Assembly (NCBI RefSeq): GCF_900142895.1
Contig: NZ_LT670847.1
Location: 3,046,098-3,110,097, forward strand
DNA length: 64,000 bases
Direction: 5' to 3'
From: Vreelandella subglaciescola
GTDB taxonomy: Bacteria > Pseudomonadota > Gammaproteobacteria > Pseudomonadales > Halomonadaceae
A program made the position numbers and the translations under genes. Below the pieces are notes generated by a model. The model was not told the DNA's origin, made no database searches, and saw nothing but the letters and a program-made list of their open reading frames with translations. Shown piece by piece: positions 48,601 through 56,245 of the stretch; positions within the stretch are counted from its first letter, which is position 1, and each line of letters begins with the position of its first letter.

Positions 48601-48897
48601 CAGCATGGCCTCGGCCAGGCACATCAACATCAGCCCTTCGTGGGTATCCAGGCTGTATTGCTGAAGCAGCTCGTCGATGGTATCGACGGCGGTATCCATG
48701 TTGCGTACTTCGCGCACCAGCGAAGCGGTGTCTTCTTCAATGCGAGCGTAGTCATCGCGGTCAACTTCCAGCAGTTTGATGAGCTCCCGGACAAAGCGGT
48801 CTTCATCGACAATATAGTGATCGCTAAGGCGCGCCATTAGCGTATCAATATCGGTTTGCCAGGTGGCAGGGTCACGCAGTGTCTTGGCATTGAGCAT
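45700..48897 (-). CDS. putA: Bifunctional proline dehydrogenase / P5C dehydrogenase PutA
   Basis: Converts proline to glutamate in two steps, FAD then NAD. 1065 residues. The proline dehydrogenase barrel covers about 130-480 (VLGRDIDEALKRSKPLF, LVKGAYWDTEVKESQQLGVEGYPVF, TCRIYAPVGAHKDLL). The aldehyde dehydrogenase domain follows, with SRECGKLLTDG-like SREGGKLLTDG, IAETGGMNAMIVDST and catalytic C852 in QSAGQRCSALR. The N-terminal ribbon-helix-helix DNA-binding domain of E. coli PutA is absent, so this form does not repress itself directly. An AraC-type regulator lies just upstream. Confidence 0.96.
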   Translation of the reverse strand: MLNAKTLRDPATWQTDIDTLMARLSDHYIVDEDRFVRELIKLLEVDRDDYARIEEDTASLVREVRNMDTAVDTIDELLQQYSLDTHEGLMLMCLAEAMLRIPDKATADALIEDKLGPADWNAHVGKSESWMVNASTWGLLMTGHVLKLDHPHPEDGQPASFINRMVNRMGEPVIRRAMVEAMKIMGKQFVLGRDIDEALKRSKPLFDKGYTYSYDMLGEAARTRGDAQSYFNDYKSAIEQVGKARQKLRDTTPAPSISIKLSALHPRYEFGRREQILTELVDTVTALVKTARELDVEITIDAEEVDRLELSLEVFRAVYESDAAKSWGHFGLVIQAYAKRALPTLHYINRLADQQGDEIPLRLVKGAYWDTEVKESQQLGVEGYPVFTRKACTDVAYLACTQFLLSEATKGRIFPQFATHNAHTVTAILAQANQHGRPFEFQRLHGMGEALYDAALKRAPEGTYCRIYAPVGAHKDLLPYLVRRLLENGANSSFVHQIVDPDVPVKSLCEHPVDTLAAHESFANPRIPLPQDIYGPRRRNSRGVNLNVRSHFYPLMEQMAEFMEKTYTAKPLLAFEVDDDTANTHDVTCPFDRRQRLGSIQWVTQAQTAQALDAAWAAFPDWDATPVAERAAILRRFADLLESHTPELMTLCSREGGKLLTDGVDEIKEAVDFCRYYAMRAEDIFSEAIELPGPTGESNCLQMGGKGVFAAISPWNFPVAIFCGQMVAAAVAGNTVLAKPAEQTSLIAHRVVELLYAAGMPRNAVQLLPGDGKSVGSVLTADPRITGVAFTGGTDTAQIINRALAARENAPLPTLIAETGGMNAMIVDSTALPEQVVVDVIQSAFQSAGQRCSALRVLYLQEDVAERVIEILTGAMQELRVGDPRDLGTDVGPVIDEDAREQLQAHIDTLTAEGRLIAQTPLEAERTQDGTFIAPAAVAIDNIDALSREQFGPILHIVRYKASELDQVIDDINGRGYGLTFGVHSRNASFAAEIAQKIRAGNVYINRNIIGAVVGVQPFGGQGLSGTGPKAGGPNYLLRFASEKTVTNNTAALGGNASLLAMGDS

Positions 48898-49041
48898 TGA
48901 AGCCCCCAGAGAAGAGACAGAACCAGTCAGGTATTACGCCTTACGATGCTTTCGAATGTAAGGCGCAAAGGCCCCACGTGCATGTTCGTTTCAGGGTAAA
49001 ACGTGTTGGTTTCATTGTAAGCGCTTTACCACAAAGGCTTT

Positions 49042-49926
49042 TTAGGACTTTAGTGGAGTTTGAATCTTATCGCCAGCGAGGGGGCTCGAAGCGCATAAGA
49101 CATTAGTCTGTGACGCTTTGGTTTGACGAACGGTTTGACGAACGGTTTGATGACGTAGCTGACGTGGCGATACGCCAAAGCAGCGGCGAAAAGCGTGAGA
49201 CAGCGTACTTTGGCTGGCAAAACCGGTTTGCAGGGCGATGTCGGTCAGCGGCAGGGCGCTTTGCAGGATCATTTGGCGGGCTGTGCCCAAACGCTGGCGG
49301 CGCACGAACTGCCAGGGAGAAAGCCCGGTCTGGCGACGAAACTGCGTGGAAAAATGCGCCTCACTCAGGCAGGCCAGACTCGCCAGATCAGCGACGCGTA
49401 GCGGCTCGGCCAGGTGGTGTTCAATATAGCGCTGAATAGGCGCCATGTTTAAGCGTTTGGATGTCTGTCGGGTGCTCGGGCCAAGGCGTGACATCAGCGC
49501 GCCGAGAAAAGCCACGGCCAGCCGGTCGTGGTGCATGGCGTCGCTATGGTCAGGCGCCGTACGGCCAGGCTCGCTTTCTATCAGCGCCATTTCGCTTTCC
49601 ATAAAGGCCATATAGTGGCGCAGGGCGTTATCGAGCGTAAAAAAGCGTGGAGCATCAAACAGCGCGGCCAACTCGCGATGATCACCGCAAAGCGCCGGGG
49701 CTTCGGGGGGAAGGTCAAGAATGAGCTGGCGGTTATCAGAATTGCCTGAATAGTAGTGCTCGCAGTTGGCCGGCACGATGCAGCCGGCGTAGGCATCCAG
49801 CCGCCCGCCGAGTCCCTCGATTTCAAAGCGTGCGGTGCCGCAGAGCGTAATCACGATCTGATGAAAAGCGTGCGCGTGATGACGGGTAGCGGTGTCCAGC
49901 GGCAGCGCGCGAATGGTGCTGAGCAT
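49042..49926 (-). CDS. AraC-family transcriptional regulator (possible PruR-like put activator)
   Basis: 294 residues. The N-terminal cupin-like part (HHAHAFHQIVITLCGTARFEIEG) would bind the effector, and two helix-turn-helix units lie in RVADLASLACLSEAHFSTQFRRQTGLSPWQFVRRQRLGTARQMI and LTDIALQTGFASQSTLSHAFRRCFGVSPRQLR. Position beside putA suggests control of proline use, as PruR does in Pseudomonas; this is inference. The C-terminus has a short QTVRQTVRQT repeat from a 12-base tandem repeat (about 49120-49155). Confidence 0.85.
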   Translation of the reverse strand: MLSTIRALPLDTATRHHAHAFHQIVITLCGTARFEIEGLGGRLDAYAGCIVPANCEHYYSGNSDNRQLILDLPPEAPALCGDHRELAALFDAPRFFTLDNALRHYMAFMESEMALIESEPGRTAPDHSDAMHHDRLAVAFLGALMSRLGPSTRQTSKRLNMAPIQRYIEHHLAEPLRVADLASLACLSEAHFSTQFRRQTGLSPWQFVRRQRLGTARQMILQSALPLTDIALQTGFASQSTLSHAFRRCFGVSPRQLRHQTVRQTVRQTKASQTNVLCASSPLAGDKIQTPLKS

Positions 49927-49943
49927 GGCGACCTCCTCGAGGG

Positions 49944-50303
49944 TTAAGGTTGGCGCAGGGCCATGCGTGCGGCCAGGTGGTCGCGCAGCGCCTGAAGCTC
50001 GGACTGCCCGCGCGTATCCAACAGGGGCTTGCCCTGGGCAATCTGCCAGCGGCGGCCATGCTCTTCCATAAGGTGCACGGCACGGCGGCGCACGCCTTCC
50101 AGATACTCATCGTGCCGAATCGGATAGCCGATCAGCGTGTGCCATTCGCTTTCGCTGACCTGGCTTGCCAGTGCCTTGTCAAACACGTCCAGCAGGTGGT
50201 GTGATTCGGTGCGATAGCGCGGCGTACGGGTCGACAGCAGTATGATCACTGTGCTGCCGATGACCAGCAGGCAAACGCCAAACACCAGCAAATAAAGCGC
50301 CAT
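49944..50303 (-). CDS. Hypothetical single-pass membrane protein
   Basis: 119 residues with one N-terminal membrane helix (LYLLVFGVCLLVIGSTVIILL, residues 3-23) and a helical, charged cytoplasmic remainder. No family recognised. GGAG precedes the start. It lies 17 bases upstream of the AraC regulator on the same strand and may be co-transcribed. Confidence 0.65.
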   Translation of the reverse strand: MALYLLVFGVCLLVIGSTVIILLSTRTPRYRTESHHLLDVFDKALASQVSESEWHTLIGYPIRHDEYLEGVRRRAVHLMEEHGRRWQIAQGKPLLDTRGQSELQALRDHLAARMALRQP

Positions 50304-50334
50304 GAAACGGCTCCGGAATTGCGTGTACGGGATG

Positions 50335-50391
50335 TCATGTACGTTACAGGAACGTCATATGTACAGGGACGTGTGAAGCAAACGTACATCA
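50335..50391. repeat. Nested inverted repeat upstream of the membrane protein gene
   Basis: TCATGTACGTT (50335-50345) and AACGTACATCA (50381-50391) pair at 10 of 11 positions. An inner pair ACGTC (50352-50356) and GACGT (50368-50372) lies within. The motif GTACA/TGTAC recurs. It could be an operator for the minus-strand gene at 49944-50303 or a plus-strand RNA structure. Confidence 0.55.
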
Positions 50392-50570
50392 TACGCTGAC
50401 ACGCAACGCGAGAAAATTTGTCGGGCAAGCGAACTTTTGTTGATAACGGTGTCTGATAGTTTACAGGCAGCATAGCGATAGCAGTGGCAAAGGCTGTTGC
50501 ATTGATCACCGTGACAGGAGGATCAGCGCGAGAATTGTTGGACTGGCTTATTGTTTTCGATCCCTTGTTT

Positions 50571-50596
50571 ACGCTGCCTACGGGCAGCGTTTTTTT
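50571..50596 (+). terminator. Orphan plus-strand intrinsic terminator
   Basis: ACGCTGCC, TACG loop, GGCAGCGT, then a run of T. No plus-strand gene precedes it between 50304 and 50570; flanking genes are on the minus strand and the T run is only on the plus side. This suggests a short non-coding transcript or an undetected small peptide. I see no convincing promoter. Confidence 0.8.
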
Positions 50597-50653
50597 ATGC
50601 ATGCCATATTGTTACGTCTTCAGCATGCCGAAGGACCGAGTCTCACGAATACA

Positions 50654-51061
50654 TCAATGGCGCCGCGTATTGAGCAGGGCCATCAGGATGTCGCGCCGCG
50701 TGACAATGCCGACGAGGCGCTGCTGCTCCACGACCGGGTAAATCTTGGGCTTGGCGCCAAGCATTTCCTGAGCCAGGTCGGTAATGGATTTGTTGGGCGT
50801 AACGCTGAGCACGTCGTTGCGCATCAGTTCTTTTACCAGCGGCGCTTCACCGTCATTATAAACGCTATCCAGTACCTGACCGATCACATCCTGCTCGGAA
50901 ATAAAGCCCACCAGACGATCCGCGCTATCGACGACCGGTGCGCCGGGCAGGCGATGTAGCGTCAAACCCTGGGCAAGCGTGGTGATCGAGGTCTCTGGCG
51001 ATACCCGGTAGCAGTCCCGGGACATGATATCGCGAACAACATCCGGCGTTTTCTGAGCCAT
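50654..51061 (-). CDS. CBS-domain protein
   Basis: 135 residues made of two CBS modules, about 8-65 and 74-132: DIMSRDCYRVSPETSITTLAQGLTLHRLPGAPVVDSADRLVGFISEQDVI and ELMRNDVLSVTPNKSITDLAQEMLGAKPKIYPVVEQQRLVGIVTRRDIL. Such stand-alone pairs bind adenosyl nucleotides and regulate partners. The partner is unknown. Confidence 0.88.
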   Translation of the reverse strand: MAQKTPDVVRDIMSRDCYRVSPETSITTLAQGLTLHRLPGAPVVDSADRLVGFISEQDVIGQVLDSVYNDGEAPLVKELMRNDVLSVTPNKSITDLAQEMLGAKPKIYPVVEQQRLVGIVTRRDILMALLNTRRH

Positions 51062-51162
51062 AATAATGCTCCTGACACGAATCGTGGTTGAAGAACGCTG
51101 CAGCGGCCATCATTTATAAAACTAGCCTATTTCATTGATTTTTACCCGCCAGGAGTACGCTG

Positions 51163-51759
51163 ATGGATGCACGCGAATACTTGAGCCGTAAGGGCGTTGC
51201 GCTGGACCGCGACCCGGATCGTCCTAATACCCTGGAAGAGAAAGCCTGGGAACGCGCCCGTGGCGCCGGTGACCACCGGCCTATTACCGGCACGCCGCAC
51301 GACTGGGAGGATTGGGAGCGCTATCACGACGAGCTGGCCGAAGATGCGGCGTCGCTGGAGCAGAAAATCGACAAGCAGGCCCACCGTCAGGCGGAACACC
51401 CGCCCGTAACGGCGCCCGCTAGCGAGTCTGAAGCGAACGCATCCGCCCCCGAGCCTGAACCTGAACCTGAACCTGAACCTGAACCTGAACCGGCGCAGGC
51501 AGCGGCCAGCGCGGCGGTGGGGCACTTTACGCCGCCAGCGCCAGGCCAGGCGGCCGAGCTGGATATGCCCGCCGCGCCCGCTGAAGATGAGCCCGCGGTG
51601 CTCAACGCCGCCTACGCCGCGCTGGCCGTGCTGTTCCCACCGCTGGCCGTCGGGTTGAGCGGCGGTGGCGGGCAGCGAGTCGCGATCAGTATCGCTCTGA
51701 CCTTGCTGCTGTGGGTGCCGGGCATCATCTATGCGATCACCTGGCTGCGCCGCCGCTAA
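51163..51759 (+). CDS. Pmp3/YqaE-like membrane protein with a long N-terminal extension
   Basis: 198 residues. A charged N-terminal region (1-90) is followed by a Pro-Glu repeat (about 95-109) and a Pro/Ala-rich linker, then two hydrophobic segments ending ISIALTLLLWVPGIIYAITWLRRR. This resembles the Pmp3/YqaE small hydrophobic proteins of stress tolerance, which are usually about 50 residues. The repeat is encoded by six CCTGAA units. Function is inferred from the C-terminus alone. Confidence 0.75.
   Translation: MDAREYLSRKGVALDRDPDRPNTLEEKAWERARGAGDHRPITGTPHDWEDWERYHDELAEDAASLEQKIDKQAHRQAEHPPVTAPASESEANASAPEPEPEPEPEPEPEPAQAAASAAVGHFTPPAPGQAAELDMPAAPAEDEPAVLNAAYAALAVLFPPLAVGLSGGGGQRVAISIALTLLLWVPGIIYAITWLRRR
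51454..51489 (+). repeat. Hexanucleotide repeat (CCTGAA)6 within a coding region
   Basis: Six exact CCTGAA copies encode the alternating Pro-Glu stretch of the YqaE-like protein. As a 6-base unit it can change length without frame change. Confidence 0.9.
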
Positions 51760-51825
51760 TGGCGTTGGGCAGCGCACGGCAAGCCGGTATACTCGGGTAA
51801 ACGTTTTTCTGTAACGAGGTTTACC

Positions 51826-52695
51826 GTGAGCTATCTTATTGGCGTGACGGCGCTGTGGGCATTTTCGTTCTCGCTGATTGGCGCCTATCTGGCTGGTCAG
51901 GTCGACAGCTATTTCGCCGTGCTGGTGCGGGTGTTGCTGGCGACGCTGGTCTTTTTGCCGTTTTTGCGCCCCCGCCTTTTGCAGGGCAAAAAGCGTCTTG
52001 CGCTGATGGTGATCGGCGCGCTGCAGCTAGGCGTCATGTACCTGTTTTTTTATCAGTCGTTTCTACTGCTGTCGGTGCCCGAAGTGCTGTTGTTTACCGT
52101 CTTTACGCCGGTGTATATCGCGCTGCTTGACGACCTGCTGTTTGGCCGCTTTACGCCGCTTTATTTGCTCACGGCATTGCTGGCCGTGCTGGGCGCGGCG
52201 GTAATCCGCTACGACGGCGTCAATGCCGGTTTCTGGCTGGGCTTCTTCGTGGTGCAGGGCGCCAACCTGTGTTTTGCGCTGGGGCAGGTGGGCTACCGAC
52301 GGCTGGCTGTCACGCTGCCGCACTCGCTGCCGTGGCATAACGTCTTCGGCTGGTTTTTTCTCGGCGCACTCGCGGTAGCGCTGCCCGCGTTTTTACTGCT
52401 GGGCAATACGGCCGCCTTGCCCACTGCAGGCCACCAATGGCTGGTGCTGGTGTGGCTGGGGCTCGCCGCCTCGGGCGGCGGCTATTTTCTCTGGAACCGC
52501 GGCGCGGTCAAGGTAAATGCGGGCACGTTGGCGATCATGAACAACGCGCTGGTGCCTGCGGGGCTACTGGTCAATCTGGTGCTGTGGAATCGCGAGGCCG
52601 ATCTTGGCCGCCTGGCGCTGGGCGGGGCGATTATCGGCCTTTCGCTGTGGCTCAACCAGCGGCTTTACCGCGGGCGCAAAGCCGCGGTGGCCTGA
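51826..52695 (+). CDS. EamA/DMT family transporter
   Basis: A ten-helix transporter of 289 residues in two EamA halves (about 5-130 and 150-285). WNRGAVKVNAGTLAIMNNALVPAGLLVNL is the second-half hallmark. It is of the carboxylate/amino acid/amine subgroup by general appearance; the substrate is unknown. GTG 51826 is preceded by GAGG. Confidence 0.85.
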   Translation: MSYLIGVTALWAFSFSLIGAYLAGQVDSYFAVLVRVLLATLVFLPFLRPRLLQGKKRLALMVIGALQLGVMYLFFYQSFLLLSVPEVLLFTVFTPVYIALLDDLLFGRFTPLYLLTALLAVLGAAVIRYDGVNAGFWLGFFVVQGANLCFALGQVGYRRLAVTLPHSLPWHNVFGWFFLGALAVALPAFLLLGNTAALPTAGHQWLVLVWLGLAASGGGYFLWNRGAVKVNAGTLAIMNNALVPAGLLVNLVLWNREADLGRLALGGAIIGLSLWLNQRLYRGRKAAVA

Positions 52696-52780
52696 GCGAG
52701 CCACGTGCCACGACTTAAGCCTATTTGCCCGCCGCCGCCTGGGCCGACATAATGCAGGCCGATGTTAATGGGTTGCCTTA

Positions 52781-53710
52781 ATGACTGACACAGCTTCTGC
52801 TACCGGCGCACCGCCTGATGATAGCGGTAAGCGGCCTTTTGCCACCATCGGCCTGATCGGCCGGCTGGGCAGCGACAAGGTCGTGGATTCTCTCAAGCGC
52901 TTGATTCGCTACTTGACCGAGCGCGACTATCACGTGGTGATCGAAGACCGCACGGCTACGGTCGTGACGGACCACGGCTTGCCGGAAACCAGCCGCCGGG
53001 CACTGGGCGAGCTGTGCGATCTGGTGATCGTCGTGGGCGGCGACGGCAGCCTGTTGGGCGCGGCGCGCACGCTGTGTGAGACCGGCACGTTGATCCTGGG
53101 CGTGAATCGCGGTCGCCTGGGGTTTCTGACCGATATTTCCCCCGACGAGCTGGAAGCCCGCGTTGGCGAGGTGCTGGCCGGCCACTTTGAGCGCGAAGAG
53201 CGCTTTCTGCTGGATGCCGAGCTTTACCGTAACGGCGTTGCCGTCGGCCACGGCGAAGCGCTCAACGAAGTCGTGGTGCATTCGGGTAAAGCCGTGCGCA
53301 TGATCGAGTTTGAGCTGTTCGTCGACGGCCAGTTTGTTTATAGCCAGCGCAGCGACGGTCTGATCGTCGCCACGCCCACCGGCTCCACGGCCTACGCGCT
53401 TTCCGGCGGCGGGCCGATCATGCACCCCAAGCTTGATGTGGTAACGCTGGTGCCGATGTTTCCGCATACGCTGTCCAGCCGGCCGGTGGTGCTGGACGCG
53501 GCCAGCGAAATCCGCATTCATATTGGCGAAACCAACCTGACCTATCCGCATATCAGCTGCGACGGCCAGACTCGCGCGGTGGCCAAGCCCGACGACGTGC
53601 TGGTGGTAAAACGCAAACCTGAACGGGTGCAGCTGGTACACCCGCTCGGGCATAATTTTTACGAAGTGCTGCGCAGTAAGCTGGGCTGGAGCCATCGGCT
53701 GGGAGATTAA
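52781..53710 (+). CDS. nadK: NAD kinase
   Basis: Makes NADP from NAD using ATP. 309 residues. The NAD kinase motif GGDGS is at 86-90, followed by NRGRLGFLTDI, and NEVVVHSG and DGLIVATPTGSTAYALSGGGPI, which are catalytic and substrate regions. The next gene starts 3 bases after its stop. Confidence 0.96.
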   Translation: MTDTASATGAPPDDSGKRPFATIGLIGRLGSDKVVDSLKRLIRYLTERDYHVVIEDRTATVVTDHGLPETSRRALGELCDLVIVVGGDGSLLGAARTLCETGTLILGVNRGRLGFLTDISPDELEARVGEVLAGHFEREERFLLDAELYRNGVAVGHGEALNEVVVHSGKAVRMIEFELFVDGQFVYSQRSDGLIVATPTGSTAYALSGGGPIMHPKLDVVTLVPMFPHTLSSRPVVLDAASEIRIHIGETNLTYPHISCDGQTRAVAKPDDVLVVKRKPERVQLVHPLGHNFYEVLRSKLGWSHRLGD

Positions 53711-53712
53711 TC

Positions 53713-54708
53713 ATGCACAACACCCCGCAAGGCAGGCCACGGCTGGAAGGTTACGATTTAATTGGCGATGTTCACGGCTGCGGCGCGACGCTGGTTACGC
53801 TGCTGGAGAAAATGGGCTACGAGCAACGCGGCGGCGTATACCGGCATCCGCGGCGGAAAGTGATTTTTCTCGGGGATTTGATTGACCGCGGGCCGCGTAT
53901 TCGTCTTTCGGTGACCATTGCCCGGCGTATGGTGGAAGAGGGCGAGGCGCACATCGTCATGGGTAACCATGAATATAACGCGCTGGCCTATTCCTATCCG
54001 GGGCCAGCCGGCAGCGGTAAGCGCTGGCTGCGCGAGCATACGCCGCGCAACAATCGTCTGATTCGTGAAACGCTGGAGCAGTATTACGACTATACCAACG
54101 AGTGGGAAGATACCCTGGCGTGGTTCAAGACCATTCCGCTGTGTCTGGAGATTGACGGTATTCGCGTGGTTCACGCCTGCTGGGATGAGACGCTGATCTC
54201 GAGGTTAAAGCAGCGCCACCCCAACGCCTGTATGGACGATGCGTTTCTGGAAGAGTCGACTGATGCCTCGACCGAGGCGTTCAGCATTCTTGACCGGCTG
54301 ACGCGCGGAGCGAACATCCCGCTGCCCGGTGACGTCGAGATCCATTCCGGCGACGGCTTTACGCGCCGGAGTTTCCGCGCGCATTTCTGGAGCAAAGATC
54401 CGTTGGTCTGGGGCGACGTGGTGTTTCAGCCGGACAACCTGCCGGGTGATCTGGAAGCCCGGCTGCTTGAGCCGGGTGAGCGCCAGCGCTTGAGCTACTA
54501 CGGCAGTGATCAGCCGCCGCTGTTTATTGGCCATTACTGGTGCGAGGGCGTGCCGTCGCTGCCGACGCACAATATTGCCTGCCTGGACTACAGTGCAGTG
54601 AAGTACGGGCGCCTGGTAGCGTACCGCTGGAGCGGCGAGCAAACGCTGAACGCCGACCGTTTTGTCTGGGTGCGCGTGCCCCGTGAAGAGAGCTTGCTGT
54701 CGGGCTGA
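53713..54708 (+). CDS. Calcineurin-like metallophosphoesterase
   Basis: 331 residues. The metal-binding signatures are DLIGDVHGCGATL (about 15-27), VIFLGDLIDRGP (about 50-61) and IVMGNHEYNAL (about 79-89), with HACWDE later and GHYW near the C-terminus. Symmetry with PrpE/ApaH-like phosphatases is limited; the substrate is unknown. Probably co-transcribed with nadK. Confidence 0.85.
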   Translation: MHNTPQGRPRLEGYDLIGDVHGCGATLVTLLEKMGYEQRGGVYRHPRRKVIFLGDLIDRGPRIRLSVTIARRMVEEGEAHIVMGNHEYNALAYSYPGPAGSGKRWLREHTPRNNRLIRETLEQYYDYTNEWEDTLAWFKTIPLCLEIDGIRVVHACWDETLISRLKQRHPNACMDDAFLEESTDASTEAFSILDRLTRGANIPLPGDVEIHSGDGFTRRSFRAHFWSKDPLVWGDVVFQPDNLPGDLEARLLEPGERQRLSYYGSDQPPLFIGHYWCEGVPSLPTHNIACLDYSAVKYGRLVAYRWSGEQTLNADRFVWVRVPREESLLSG

Positions 54709-54822
54709 TGCAGCGACACATCGCCGATTTTAGAAAAACTGACATTTTTTGCGATAGCGAGTGAACTTTGCCTGCTGCCGGCCCTCATAGTAAGTGTTCC
54801 CTTGAATGATCCCTTGCTTTAT

Positions 54823-54849
54823 CCGGCGGCTTCCACCGCCGGTTTTTTT
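54823..54849 (+). terminator. Terminator between the phosphoesterase and rhomboid genes
   Basis: CCGGCGG, six-base loop, CCGCCGG and seven T. Confidence 0.88.
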
Positions 54850-54872
54850 CGTCTGGACATAAAGAGAGCGCC

Positions 54873-55736
54873 ATGCAGCCCGTTATGCTTCTGCCCCACG
54901 ATGCCGATACGCGTACGCTGCGCCAGACGCTTTGGCAGCAACGCATCAGCCACCGTATTACCCAGGAGGCTGACGGTCAGCTTCTGTGGCTGGCCAACCC
55001 GGCTCAGTATGATGCGCTGCAAGAGGTAGTGGGGCGCTGGCAGCGCGGCGAGCCGCTGGATACGCCTGACCACCCGCGCCCTCAGCCCCGGGGCATGGTT
55101 AACTCGCTGTCGCTGGGGTTAATCAAGCGCGTGCCGGTCACCGCGGCGATGGTGGCCCTGAGCGTTGCGGTGTTTGCGCTGATCAGCGTGTTTGGCGACT
55201 GGCTGATTGTCAGTTTGACCATCGTGCCGGTCGGCATCTCCGGCGACGAGCTGGTGTTTGGCTCGCTAAGCCAGACGCTGGCCAGCGGCCAGATATGGCG
55301 GCTGTTATCCCCGGCGTTTTTGCACTTTGGCTGGACGCATCTGATTTTCAACCTGATGTGGGTCTGGTATTTCGGCCGCCAGGTCGAAACGCTGCAGGGC
55401 AGCCGCTGGATGCTGACGCTGCTACTGGTCGCCGGCGTGGGTGCCAATTTGGCCCAATACGCCACGGGTACGGCACTGTTTGGCGGTATGTCGGGCGTGG
55501 TTTATGCGCTGCTGGGCCACGTATGGCTGATGTCGCGCCGCGTACCACAAAGCGGTTTTTTCGTGCCGACGATGCTGGTCGTCTTCATGCTCGGCTGGAT
55601 GGTGTTCACCATGACGGCGCTAGCGGGCAAGGTAGGCTTTGGCAACGTGGCCAATGAAGCGCACCTGGGCGGGCTGATGGTCGGGCTTGCTACCGGCTGG
55701 TATGCCTCCATACGGCGCCTTCGTTCGGGCTCCTAG
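54873..55736 (+). CDS. Rhomboid intramembrane serine protease
   Basis: GlpG-like protease of 287 residues. A soluble N-terminal domain of about 85 residues precedes six helices. The catalytic Ser is S207 in GMSGVVYALLGH and the His is H264 in NEAHLGGLMVG. The hydrophilic L1 loop with TIVP and the WTHLIFNLMWVWYFGRQVE segment match the family. The start lies 24 bases after the terminator and has AGAG upstream. Confidence 0.9.
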   Translation: MQPVMLLPHDADTRTLRQTLWQQRISHRITQEADGQLLWLANPAQYDALQEVVGRWQRGEPLDTPDHPRPQPRGMVNSLSLGLIKRVPVTAAMVALSVAVFALISVFGDWLIVSLTIVPVGISGDELVFGSLSQTLASGQIWRLLSPAFLHFGWTHLIFNLMWVWYFGRQVETLQGSRWMLTLLLVAGVGANLAQYATGTALFGGMSGVVYALLGHVWLMSRRVPQSGFFVPTMLVVFMLGWMVFTMTALAGKVGFGNVANEAHLGGLMVGLATGWYASIRRLRSGS

Positions 55737-55839
55737 GGTTCGCCTGAAAAGCGCCTGTGCTCACCATGTGGTGTTAACAATCGACTCAAGGTACTCATTG
55801 ACTGTATGTAAACTCGTGCAACTATTCTTATTGTGTAAT

Positions 55840-55870
55840 AACCCCCGGCCTTGGTGCCGGGGGTTTTTTT
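55840..55870 (+). terminator. Terminator after the rhomboid gene
   Basis: AACCCCCGGC, CTTGGT loop, GCCGGGGGTT and seven T. It lies about 100 bases after the rhomboid stop. Confidence 0.88.
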
Positions 55871-55956
55871 GTATAGCGCAATGGTATGCTGGGCGGGTTT
55901 ACGGGCGCCGTTTTGTACGGCTGCCGACAGCGAATACCACCTCGCCGGAGCTTGCC

Positions 55957-56244
55957 ATGAGCGATATGACCTTCGAGAAAATGATCAGCCAAATGACGCC
56001 GTCAATCTATACAAGCCTCAAGCAGGCGGTGGCATTGAGAAAGTGGCCGGACGGCAAGCTGCTGACGTCAGAGCAGACCAGACTGTGCCTGGAGGCAGTC
56101 ATGCGTTACGAAGTGGAGAACAGGGTGCCCGAAGAAGACCGCGTGGGCTATTTGCAGCAGCGCACCTGCGGTGCCGGTGCCGACGGCAGCGGCGTGTCCC
56201 CGGAAATGGCCGGGCTTGGCCGGGATGCCACCGGTGGCCGCTGA
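55957..56244 (+). CDS. yeaC: YeaC family protein (DUF1315)
   Basis: 95 residues of the DUF1315 family. The hallmark FEKMISQMTPSIYTSLKQAVALRKWPDGKLLTSEQTRLCLEAVMRYE matches E. coli YeaC. Function is unknown. The start at 55957 is chosen for family similarity; the open frame upstream runs through the terminator and is rejected. Confidence 0.85.
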   Translation: MSDMTFEKMISQMTPSIYTSLKQAVALRKWPDGKLLTSEQTRLCLEAVMRYEVENRVPEEDRVGYLQQRTCGAGADGSGVSPEMAGLGRDATGGR

Positions 56245-56245
56245 A

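Noticed and set aside
50484..50520. Sigma-54 promoter (TGGCA...TTGCA)
   Set aside because: The distance between GG and GC is 11 bases, one too long for the -24/-12 element.
50484..50741. GTG-started peptide before the orphan terminator
   Set aside because: No ribosome site, and the frame runs through the terminator into the antisense of the CBS gene.
55687..55956. N-terminal extension of yeaC
   Set aside because: It reads through the end of the rhomboid gene and a strong terminator.
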